A stretch of DNA of 64,000 nucleotides from DASQZT01 sp035638575 (GTDB lineage: Bacteria; Acidobacteriota; Terriglobia; Bryobacterales; Bryobacteraceae): assembly GCA_035638575.1 (NCBI GenBank), contig DASQZT010000039.1, forward strand, positions 1 to 64,000. The letters run 5' to 3'. The translations under genes and the position numbers were made by a program. The notes beneath the pieces were generated by a model. That model was not told the DNA's origin. It saw only the letters and a list, made by a program, of their open reading frames with translations, and searched no databases. Positions 27,517 to 34,557 of the stretch are shown here, in pieces (position 1 is the stretch's first letter; the number at the start of each line of letters is the position of its first letter).

Positions 27517-27545
27517 TTGTAGAGCAGTGAGAGCGATAGTAGAAT
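27517..27545 (+). promoter_or_regulatory. Candidate promoter of the pseudokinase-propeller gene
   Basis: TTGTAG (27517-27522), a 17-bp spacer, and TAGAAT (27540-27545). The predicted transcript would begin near 27552, about 60 bases before the gene's first GTG start. Confidence 0.4.
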
Positions 27546-27611
27546 TCGGAGTGCAGGCACTGATTCCGGATTAGTTGAGTTCGGTGCTGCGGTTTGCGCT
27601 TTATGCCTTAG

Positions 27612-30074
27612 GTGCCTGGAATCGTGATAGACGTGGACCAGAGCCCATCAGACTATCTGACGAACGCCCCAGTGGAGGGAGAATCGCTGGCTCGCCGCAT
27701 GGCCCGAAGCCGGCTTTCCGTGGAAGAGGCTCTGCGTTACGCCATCGAAATCGGCGCCATCTTGAGCAGCTCTCACCGCCAGGGCCAGGTCCACGGCAGC
27801 CTCTCTCCGGATTCCCTGGTGATCACGGCGAAAGGTGTTCGCATCCTGCAACCGTCCGCGGATGCCCCCGAACGGCTGGCTCCCTACCGCTCTCCCGAAC
27901 AGGTGCGAGGCGAACCGCCCGATTCCCGCAGCGACGTGTTCACCTACGGCGCCCTGCTCTACGAACTGGCCACCGGGCACCGGGCGTTCGCCGGCGCCGG
28001 TGAAGAGCTGGACCGCGAGATTCTGGAGGGCACGCCGCCGCCGGAGGATTCGCCCGCCTGGAATCTGATGCAGCCCGTGATCGCGGCGTGCCTTCAGAAA
28101 TCCCCCCTTGCCCGCAAACAGCGCCTTCACAACGCCGTCATCGAGCTGAAGTTCATCAGCCTGTCGCGGCGCATGTCGGCCGCGCGGGCTTCGCGATTGC
28201 TGCTGCGGAGACCGGCACTGAAAACCGCGCAGTACGTGGAATTGCAGCCGCAGGCAAACAATCTTCCGCGGCGCTCCTGGATTCTCGGCGTGGTTCTCGC
28301 TCTGATCCTGGTCGCCGTCTCCGCCGCCGCGGTAGTCGGGTACCTGTATCAGCGGCACGGCGCCGGCGCCTTCGCCTTTCGCGTGGAGTTGCCTCCCCAT
28401 ACCCGGTTCCCCGAGATGCCCGCCGTTTCGCCCGACGGCAGCTTCCTGACTCTCTCCGCCGTAGGACCGGAAGGGCAGCGGATGCTGTGGTTGCGGCCTT
28501 TGAACGAACTGCGATACGAACCTGTTCCGGGAACCGAAGGCGGCAACCAACCGTTCTGGTCGCCGGATGGCCGGTACATCGGGTTCTTCGCCAATCTGTC
28601 CTTGAAAAAGGTGCCTCGCGCCGGCGGCGAAGTCGAAACCATCTGCGCCGTGGAGTCGTCGCCCGGCGGCGGCACGTGGAACTCCGACGACACGATTGTG
28701 TTCGCTCCCGGCTTCGCCACCGGCCTGTCTCGTGTGCAGGCGGCCGCCAATGCCACGAGCCAGCCGATGCTCGCTCTGAACGCAGCCAGGGGCGAAAGCG
28801 CGTTCCTGTGGCCGCAATTCCTGCCCGATGGCAAACATTTCCTGTTCTTCGCCCAAACCGGCACGGATAAGAGTACGGGTGTGTATGTGGGCGCGCTCGA
28901 TTCCCGCCAGTACCGCATGCTGCTCAACTCCGAGACCAATGCCGTTTTCTCGGCCAACGCCGAGTGGGAGCTGCAAAAGAAGGGATACCTTCTCTTCATG
29001 CACGACCGCTCGCTGATGGCTCAGTCCTTCAATCTCGCCCACCTCTCGCTCGACGGGGACTTCATCAACGTGATCGAGGATGTGGGATCTCTGACCAGCC
29101 TTTCGCGGGCGCCCGTGTCGGTCTCCAACAATGGAATGCTGGTCTATCAGACCGTTGCCGGCGCCACCCGGCAGATGGTCTGGCTGGATCGCAATGGCAG
29201 GACCGTCGCAGCCGTCGAGGACCCCGGTGAGTGGGGCGAACCGAGAGTGTCGCCCGACGGAACCCGCGCCGTGGCGGCGAAACTGGGGCCCGATGGGGAG
29301 AATGCCGACCTCTGGCTGGTGGACCTGGACGGCAAGACTTCGCAGTTCACCAATACCCCCTTCCATGAAAACTCGCCCGTGTGGTCTCCCGCCGGCTCAG
29401 GAATCGTGTTCTCCGAGTTCGGCCCGGCGGCCGGCAATTTCGACCTGTACTTCTCCAAAGCCCTGAGCGGAATCGCCAGGCCGGAACTGCTCCTGAAGAG
29501 CCAATACCCCAAGCACCCCATGGACTGGTCCCGCGACGGCCGTTACATTCTCTTCAACACCCTCAGTCCCGGAACCAAGGGCGACATTTGGGCGCTTTCC
29601 CTCCCGGACCGGCATGCCGGACCGATCCTGGCTACCATCTACAACGAAGGGTTCCCGGCACTGTCGCCCGACGGCCGCTGGATGGCTTTCCAGTCGGATG
29701 AGACCGGCAAGAGCGAAGTCTTCGTGGAGCGCTTCCATGGCATCGACTCGACTTCCAGCCGGCATTGGCTCATCTCGCGCGGCGGCGGGCATCCGCGATG
29801 GCGCATGGACGGCCAGGAGCTGTACTACATCACGCCCGCCGGGCGCATGATGGTGGTCCCGGTTCATCCTTCTTCCGGCGAGACCTTCGACTTCGATGCG
29901 CCGCGGGCGCTCTTCCAGTCCCGTCCCCTGCCGCGAAAATGGAACCTCTACGATGTCACCCCGGACGGGCAGCGGTTCCTGCTGAATCTGCCGCTCGAGC
30001 TGGCCAACTCCAACACCCTTTCGATCGTGACCAACTGGGCCGAGAAGCTCAAACAGCCCGCCGCTCAACCCTAG
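27612..30074 (+). CDS. Pseudokinase - transmembrane - TolB/WD40-like propeller protein
   Basis: An 820-residue protein. Residues about 25-175 are the C-lobe of a Ser/Thr kinase-like domain: YRSPEQVRG (residues 92-100) and SDVFTYGALLYELATGHRAF are intact activation-segment and F-helix motifs. The catalytic HRD is HGS (61-63), the DFG is QPS (80-82), and the N-lobe with the ATP-binding loop and Lys is absent, so it cannot be an active kinase. One transmembrane helix (about 226-248, WILGVVLALILVAVSAAAVV) is followed by an extracytoplasmic TolB-like propeller with repeats such as PFWSPDGRYIGF and PALSPDGRWMAF. Active kinases of this layout are abundant in Acidobacteria. The start codon is uncertain; GTG at 27612, 27624 or 27633 are all possible and none has a strong ribosome-binding site. 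Confidence 0.85.
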   Translation: MPGIVIDVDQSPSDYLTNAPVEGESLARRMARSRLSVEEALRYAIEIGAILSSSHRQGQVHGSLSPDSLVITAKGVRILQPSADAPERLAPYRSPEQVRGEPPDSRSDVFTYGALLYELATGHRAFAGAGEELDREILEGTPPPEDSPAWNLMQPVIAACLQKSPLARKQRLHNAVIELKFISLSRRMSAARASRLLLRRPALKTAQYVELQPQANNLPRRSWILGVVLALILVAVSAAAVVGYLYQRHGAGAFAFRVELPPHTRFPEMPAVSPDGSFLTLSAVGPEGQRMLWLRPLNELRYEPVPGTEGGNQPFWSPDGRYIGFFANLSLKKVPRAGGEVETICAVESSPGGGTWNSDDTIVFAPGFATGLSRVQAAANATSQPMLALNAARGESAFLWPQFLPDGKHFLFFAQTGTDKSTGVYVGALDSRQYRMLLNSETNAVFSANAEWELQKKGYLLFMHDRSLMAQSFNLAHLSLDGDFINVIEDVGSLTSLSRAPVSVSNNGMLVYQTVAGATRQMVWLDRNGRTVAAVEDPGEWGEPRVSPDGTRAVAAKLGPDGENADLWLVDLDGKTSQFTNTPFHENSPVWSPAGSGIVFSEFGPAAGNFDLYFSKALSGIARPELLLKSQYPKHPMDWSRDGRYILFNTLSPGTKGDIWALSLPDRHAGPILATIYNEGFPALSPDGRWMAFQSDETGKSEVFVERFHGIDSTSSRHWLISRGGGHPRWRMDGQELYYITPAGRMMVVPVHPSSGETFDFDAPRALFQSRPLPRKWNLYDVTPDGQRFLLNLPLELANSNTLSIVTNWAEKLKQPAAQP

Positions 30075-30143
30075 CCGGCACTTTGGCCCGAACTCTCAAC
30101 CCCATTTAAATTCAGACACTTACGGATATGGAACGGGCGGTGT

Positions 30144-30149
30144 TATAAT
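30144..30149 (+). promoter_or_regulatory. TATAAT -10-like element
   Basis: A perfect TATAAT hexamer 40 bp before a 55-codon frame. No good -35 hexamer is present at 16-18 bp, so this is only a weak promoter candidate. The stretch between the propeller gene and the OmpA lipoprotein gene (30075-30578) otherwise holds the small frame and the promoter at 30514. Confidence 0.3.
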
Positions 30150-30188
30150 TAGAGTGCTGCCCCCCTGCAAGGAATCAGGGTGAATCTT

Positions 30189-30356
30189 ATGAATACCCGA
30201 AAGTTTTGGCCCCTGGATATCGACCCCGAAGGGGAAATCTACGAGAATGTGGCCTGGGATCTTCCCGGTTTGCGTCCGGGCCCGCGAACCCGGCAAGATC
30301 GCGTCGGCCAAGCGCCGGAGAAATGCCGCCGGGTGCTGAACCGTGCGGGTTCCTGA
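30189..30356 (+). CDS. Possible small protein of 55 residues
   Basis: ATG at 30189 follows AGGGTGA (30177-30183) at 5 bases and a TATAAT about 40 bp upstream. The product begins MNTRKFWPLDIDPEGEIYEN, is acidic in its first half and Arg-rich in its second (RPGPRTRQDRVGQAPEKCRR), with no signal or membrane segment. No family recognised. It could be a real small protein or a leader transcript; evidence is limited to start signals and the absence of any other gene in the gap. Confidence 0.35.
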   Translation: MNTRKFWPLDIDPEGEIYENVAWDLPGLRPGPRTRQDRVGQAPEKCRRVLNRAGS

Positions 30357-30513
30357 GCCGCGCGCGTAAGCCGGCGGTCTCCTCCCCCGGCCGGCCCGGA
30401 AATCACACCACGCGATCCGAATCTCGCATGAAACGTGGTCCGTCTCCGGGCCGGTTTGCGTAAACCTTACACTCGCGGCCCGGCGCTAAAGCCCTCTCGG
30501 CCGGTCTGTGTTA

Positions 30514-30542
30514 TTGAAACAACAACTCTTAGGAAGTATGGT
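30514..30542 (+). promoter_or_regulatory. Candidate promoter of the OmpA/Pal lipoprotein gene
   Basis: TTGAAA (30514-30519), exactly 17 bp, then TATGGT (30537-30542). The transcript would start about 30 bases before the ATG at 30579, leaving room for the GAGG ribosome-binding site at 30568-30571. Confidence 0.45.
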
Positions 30543-30578
30543 TGCCGGATTGCTCATGAAAGAACCGAGGTTTTGAAC

Positions 30579-31379
30579 ATGAGATCTTTACTAGCGACAT
30601 GCATCGTGACGGGCGCCTTGCTCGCGGGCGGATGCGCCACGAAAAAATATGTTCGCAACACCACGTCCCCCATTCAGGCAAAAGTGGACCAGGTCGGCGA
30701 GCAAACCACCCAGAACAGCCAACACATCCAGGATACGCGCAACCAGGTGAAGGAGGTCGATGACAAGGCGCAGACCGGAATCAGCGCCGCGCAGGAACGC
30801 GCTTCGACGGCCGATCAGCACGCCCTGGCCGCCGATCAGCACGCCGTGGCCGCCGATCAGCACGCCGGCGAGGCCATGAACAAGGCCAACGAAGCCGCCC
30901 AGGTCGGCCAGCAAAACTCGCAGACCATCAGCAGCCTGAGGCAGACCGTGGCCAACATCGACGATTTCAAGCTGCGGACCACCGTGAGCGTGCCATTCAA
31001 GTTCGACAAATCCGCGCTGACGCCCGACGCGCAGCAGGACCTGGATAAGCTGGCGGGCGACGTGAAGTCCGACAAGCGGTTCTTCATCGCCGTGGAAGGC
31101 TACACCGACGGCACCGGCTCGAAGGCCTACAACGAAATGCTCAGCCGCAAACGCGCCGATGCGGTCATGGAATACCTCGTGGCCAAGCACGACATCCCGG
31201 TCTATCGCATTCACATGATCGGCCTGGGCGAGCTGCGGCCGGTGGACGAAGCCCACAACCGCGCTGCGCGAGCCAAGAACCGCCGCGTAGAAGTGAAGGT
31301 CTTCAGCGCCGATGAGGCCACCGCCTCGCTGAACGGCGACAATTCCGCCAGCCGCCTGCAAGCGGACAAAGAAAAGTAA
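30579..31379 (+). CDS. OmpA/Pal-type peptidoglycan-binding lipoprotein with coiled-coil linker
   Basis: A 266-residue outer-membrane lipoprotein. Signal peptide and lipobox: VTGALLAGGC, with the lipidated Cys at about residue 19. Residues about 25-130 form an Ala/Gln-rich coiled coil that contains three tandem 7-residue repeats (ADQHALA, ADQHAVA, ADQHAGE), like Lpp-type helices. The OmpA C-terminal domain (about 145-250) has FKFDKSALTPDAQQDLDKLA, VEGYTDGTGSKAYNEMLSRKRADAV, and RRVEVKVF, which bind peptidoglycan. It probably tethers the outer membrane to the wall, like Pal. ATG at 30579 was chosen because it directly precedes the lipoprotein signal. A strong intrinsic terminator follows. Confidence 0.9.
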   Translation: MRSLLATCIVTGALLAGGCATKKYVRNTTSPIQAKVDQVGEQTTQNSQHIQDTRNQVKEVDDKAQTGISAAQERASTADQHALAADQHAVAADQHAGEAMNKANEAAQVGQQNSQTISSLRQTVANIDDFKLRTTVSVPFKFDKSALTPDAQQDLDKLAGDVKSDKRFFIAVEGYTDGTGSKAYNEMLSRKRADAVMEYLVAKHDIPVYRIHMIGLGELRPVDEAHNRAARAKNRRVEVKVFSADEATASLNGDNSASRLQADKEK

Positions 31380-31413
31380 GTCTGCGCAAGCCGATCCTCC
31401 TGTCTGGCTAAGA

Positions 31414-31446
31414 GCCGCCCCGCCCCGGGGCGGCTTTCTCCTTTTA
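31414..31446 (+). terminator. Intrinsic terminator after the OmpA/Pal lipoprotein gene
   Basis: Perfect 9-bp stem GCCGCCCCG (31414-31422) / CGGGGCGGC (31426-31434), loop CCC, followed by TTTCTCCTTTTA. It overlaps the end of the converging membrane-protein gene. Confidence 0.8.
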
Positions 31447-32130
31447 TAACGGCTTCTTTTCGGTGCGAAACGTCTGCCACACCAGGAACAGGAACAGCAG
31501 ATTGCTGAGCATCACGATGCCATCTCCCACGGCCGTTATGAAGGAGTACCGGCCGGTGGATAGGTGGCGAAGAGAATTGCCGATTGCCTCTCCCGTGAAC
31601 ATGACCCCCAGTGAGCCGCTCAACATCAGTAGGCGCGTATCCTTGTCTCTCGATGCCAGCAGCACTGCCCACAATGCCAGATCCAGAATCGTGGCGCACA
31701 AATTGAGGTCGCGGGACCACGGCGTCATCCACTTGCTGGGATTCGCCAATGGGTCGGGCGGGCAGTGAATCAGAAATGAGACTGCCGCGAACACCAAGGC
31801 CCCCGCGACCAGCGAAGTCCGCAGGATTCTGCCAGTCTGCAGGGCCGCGGTAGCGTAGTACAGCAAGCTGATGACCGCCGCAAACACCAGGACTTGCAGG
31901 ATCAGCTCATCCAGCCAATAAAGCCACACCAGCCTCGCCCAGGACGCCTTGTTTCCGGAGTAGAAGGAGAGATACACCGGCATCTCCGCGGCGGTCGTGA
32001 GGAAAGTAGCGATGAGATAGGCGAAGATGAATGGGAAACGGCGGAAGGCGTCCCGAAGGAATACCTTGATTACCAGGAGTTGCAGCGGTATTGCGGCGAG
32101 ATACGAGCAAACCTGCAGAGCGAACTGCAT
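31444..32130 (-). CDS. Polytopic membrane protein, unknown function
   Basis: A 228-residue integral membrane protein with about six to seven hydrophobic segments (for example LAAIPLQLLVIKVFL, FIFAYLIATFLTTAA, LILQVLVFAAVISLLYY, SLVAGALVFAAVSFLI, ILDLALWAVLLA, IVMLSNLLFLFLVW). No catalytic or transport motif was recognised. It is the last gene of a same-strand run: infC, ExeA-type ATPase, the repeat peptide and this gene, with 105 bp between the peptide and it. Proteins of this look are found in acidobacterial genomes, but their role is unknown to me. Confidence 0.72.
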   Translation of the reverse strand: MQFALQVCSYLAAIPLQLLVIKVFLRDAFRRFPFIFAYLIATFLTTAAEMPVYLSFYSGNKASWARLVWLYWLDELILQVLVFAAVISLLYYATAALQTGRILRTSLVAGALVFAAVSFLIHCPPDPLANPSKWMTPWSRDLNLCATILDLALWAVLLASRDKDTRLLMLSGSLGVMFTGEAIGNSLRHLSTGRYSFITAVGDGIVMLSNLLFLFLVWQTFRTEKKPL

Positions 32131-32235
32131 CCAAGTTCAATTCTAGGCCACCAACAGCCCAATGTCCTGGTTGACTATCGGAATCCAGGAGAATTGGTAA
32201 GCCCAGCACGCGCGTTCCAGGACGGCCCCCTCCTT

Positions 32236-32517
32236 TTAGACCAGCTTGATCGAGTCGCCGGAAGGCGGAATCCAGGGATCGGGCGGAATGGACGGACCGT
32301 GGGCTACCAGCACGTTGGTGCGGTCGCCGGAAGGCGGAATCCAGGGATCGGGCGGAATCGACGGACCATGCGCCACACTGACGGCCGGTGGCACTAGAAC
32401 CATGTGACTGGCAAACGGCATCCCGGACCCCTGAACGACATTGGAACCCAGAGCTATTGTGAACGAGCAGGCAACGGCCGCAAAGAACAGCTTGTTCTCG
32501 ATGAATCGGCGCAGCAT
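32236..32517 (-). CDS. Small exported peptide with two identical VAHGPSIPPDPWIPPSGD repeats
   Basis: A 93-residue product with a hydrophobic N-terminal segment (LFFAAVACSFTIALG), probably a signal peptide or membrane anchor. The C-terminal half is two identical 18-residue units, VAHGPSIPPDPWIPPSGD, joined by RTNVL and ending SIKLV. The DNA copies are 69 bp apart, with 36 identical consecutive bases. A good AGGAG lies 9 bases before the ATG at 32517; a reading frame extending to 32604 lacks such a site. There are no Cys residues. It may be a precursor of a signalling or modified peptide, or a structural envelope peptide; function unknown. Confidence 0.7.
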   Translation of the reverse strand: MLRRFIENKLFFAAVACSFTIALGSNVVQGSGMPFASHMVLVPPAVSVAHGPSIPPDPWIPPSGDRTNVLVAHGPSIPPDPWIPPSGDSIKLV

Positions 32518-32760
32518 CTTGAAATCTCCTTCCGCCGGAAGCCCTGGAGTCCAGGCTCCCGGTCGGTTCGAGACCAGAGCAGGCCCAGCTTCTTCCCCGG
32601 ACACGGTTTTCCCAAAAGATGCTACGGTCCTACCTGTCTCATCCCGAAGTGTACCGTAACTTGAGCCTATTTGTTTAGTTCCGTAAGGTTAAGTATAGTA
32701 CTTTTTAGCTACACACACGCAGAACCGCTACCGGGTGAGTACTGGAACTTTATTCGCTAT

Positions 32761-33657
32761 TTATTCGCCAACACGGAACGGCACCTGAGAATGCCGCTTC
32801 ATGTGCTCCGGATACGCGGGACTGGGGCGGAAAGGACGCTCGCCGGGGTAATCCAGCCGCATGTCGGCGGTTACTTCGTCCAGCATCTCCCGCGTCGCGG
32901 TGCGCGTCTCCATGGCGAATGCCGTCAGCAGAAGGTTGTCGCAGATCGCATTGATCAGGCGGGGAATGCCTTGCGCCCGGTAATGCACCTCTTCCAAAAC
33001 GTCGGCAGGGATGAATGTTTGGTCCTGGATGCCCGCCCGCACAATTCGGGTGTTCACGTACCCGATCGTCTCCGGCAGCGAGAAGCCGTGCAATGTGCAG
33101 CGCAGGGCGATGCGCTGCTTGAGTTGGCGAAACTCCGGCGCTTCCAGCTTGCGGTCCAATTCCTGCTGGCCGGCGAGGATGATCTGGAGCATCTTGCCGC
33201 GCCGGTTCTCCAGGTTGCCCAGCAGTCGGATTTCCTCTAGTACGTCCCAATCGAGATTATGGGCCTCGTCTACGATCAGCACCGTGGTCCGTCCCGCTCC
33301 GGCCCTCTCGAGCAGCATGTGATTCAGCGAAAGTAGTACTTCGGTTTTGGAGCGGCGGTCGCACCGCAGGTCCAGGTCGTACGCCAGCATCTCGAAGAAC
33401 TGCTCCACCGTGAGACGCGAATTGAACAGCGACGCAAATGCCACCTGCTGCGCGTTGAGGAAGTCGCGCAGGCACTCCAGCATGGTGGTCTTGCCCGTGC
33501 CGACTTCGCCCGTGAGCACCACGAACCCCTTGCGGCTCTGCACGCCGTAAATCAGGTTCGCCAACGCCTCTTCGTGCTGTGGGCTGCGGAAGAGGAACGA
33601 CGGATCCGGGCTCATGTTGAACGGGTTTTGGGTAAAACCGAAGAATGCTTTGTACAT
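32761..33657 (-). CDS. ExeA/GspA-type AAA ATPase
   Basis: A 298-residue P-loop ATPase. It begins MYKAFFGFTQNPFNMSPDPSFLF, characteristic of ExeA/GspA and of the ATPase found in exosortase (PEP-CTERM) loci. Walker A GEVGTGKTT (residues about 50-58), Walker B TVLIVDEAHNL, and a C-terminal winged-helix-like lid (RAQGIPRLINAICDNLLLTA) are present. Members help insert secretins into the outer membrane or act with polysaccharide export systems. Here it lacks the C-terminal peptidoglycan-binding domain of ExeA. The nearest secretin in the window is about 31 kb away at the left edge. Confidence 0.88.
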   Translation of the reverse strand: MYKAFFGFTQNPFNMSPDPSFLFRSPQHEEALANLIYGVQSRKGFVVLTGEVGTGKTTMLECLRDFLNAQQVAFASLFNSRLTVEQFFEMLAYDLDLRCDRRSKTEVLLSLNHMLLERAGAGRTTVLIVDEAHNLDWDVLEEIRLLGNLENRRGKMLQIILAGQQELDRKLEAPEFRQLKQRIALRCTLHGFSLPETIGYVNTRIVRAGIQDQTFIPADVLEEVHYRAQGIPRLINAICDNLLLTAFAMETRTATREMLDEVTADMRLDYPGERPFRPSPAYPEHMKRHSQVPFRVGE

Positions 33658-33769
33658 AATCGGCGCGGGCGCGGCGGGCTCTATCGCATCTTAGCATGTG
33701 CGCCGGACGGCGGCCAGCAGGCGATGAGTACGGAAGTACTGCTAATCCCTTTTTTGTGGCAATTCCCCG

Positions 33770-34366
33770 TCAGGCCGCGGGTGGCGGCGGCGAAAGTGGC
33801 TTTTCGCCTCCGGGGCTTTTGCCCGGAGACTTCACCGGGCTGATCAGGATGTGGGCGTTGCGCCCCTCCATGCGGGGCTGGCCTTCCACGGTGCCGAAGG
33901 ACGTCAAGTCGGCCGCGAACCGTATGAGCAGCTTCTTGCCCAGATCGGCGTGCGCGATCTCCCGGCCGCGGAACTGCACCACCGCTTTCACGCGGTTCCC
34001 TTCCTGAAGGAACCGTATGGCGTGGTTCTTCTTGAAGTCGTAATCGTGGTCGTCGGTATTCGGGCGGAATTTCAGTTCCTTCACCTGGACCACGTGCTGC
34101 TTCTTCTTGGCGTCGTGCTGTTTTTTTTTCTGCTCGTACTGGTAATGGCCGAAATCCACGGCCTTGGCCACCGGTGGAACCGCCGTAGGCGCCACCAGCA
34201 CCAGGTCCAAACCAAGCTCCTGCGCCTTGCGCAGTGCCGCCGATGTGGGCATCACTTCCGTGGTGCCATCCGGGAAAACCGCGCGCACCTCGCGTGCGCG
34301 AATGGATTCATTCACATTCTCTCTGCGGTTCTGCTTGCGGGGAGGAAAGTTTCTGGGTGGATACAT
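33770..34366 (-). CDS. infC: Translation initiation factor IF-3
   Basis: IF-3 keeps ribosomal subunits apart and checks the start codon. The 198-residue product has the N-domain (VNESIRAREVRAVFPDG...MPTSAALRKAQELGLDLVLVAP), the linker AVDFGHYQYEQKKKQHDAKKKQ, and the C-domain (VKELKFRPNTDDHDYDFKKNHAIRFLQEGNRVKAVVQFRGREIAH). A Pro/Ser/Lys-rich tail of about 25 residues extends beyond the usual end. ATG at 34366 has no clear ribosome-binding site; infC often uses unusual starts, so an internal GTG (in ENVNESI) is possible. Neither thrS nor rpmI-rplT, its usual partners, is adjacent. Confidence 0.94.
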   Translation of the reverse strand: MYPPRNFPPRKQNRRENVNESIRAREVRAVFPDGTTEVMPTSAALRKAQELGLDLVLVAPTAVPPVAKAVDFGHYQYEQKKKQHDAKKKQHVVQVKELKFRPNTDDHDYDFKKNHAIRFLQEGNRVKAVVQFRGREIAHADLGKKLLIRFAADLTSFGTVEGQPRMEGRNAHILISPVKSPGKSPGGEKPLSPPPPAA

Positions 34367-34557
34367 TCGTGATTAATCGTGTGATTCGGGATGGTTGCGG
34401 AAGCAAGCAAGCAAGGGCTGGGTGCCCGGGAAAATGCTCGGATCGGGAATCGAAATGGTGGAAGTCAAAAACAAACCAATTTGCGTCAATATCAGTGTAC
34501 ACCAAAAACGATCCCGCAAGTGCCATCCCGGGCCGCCGCCGCCACCGCCACCGCCCC

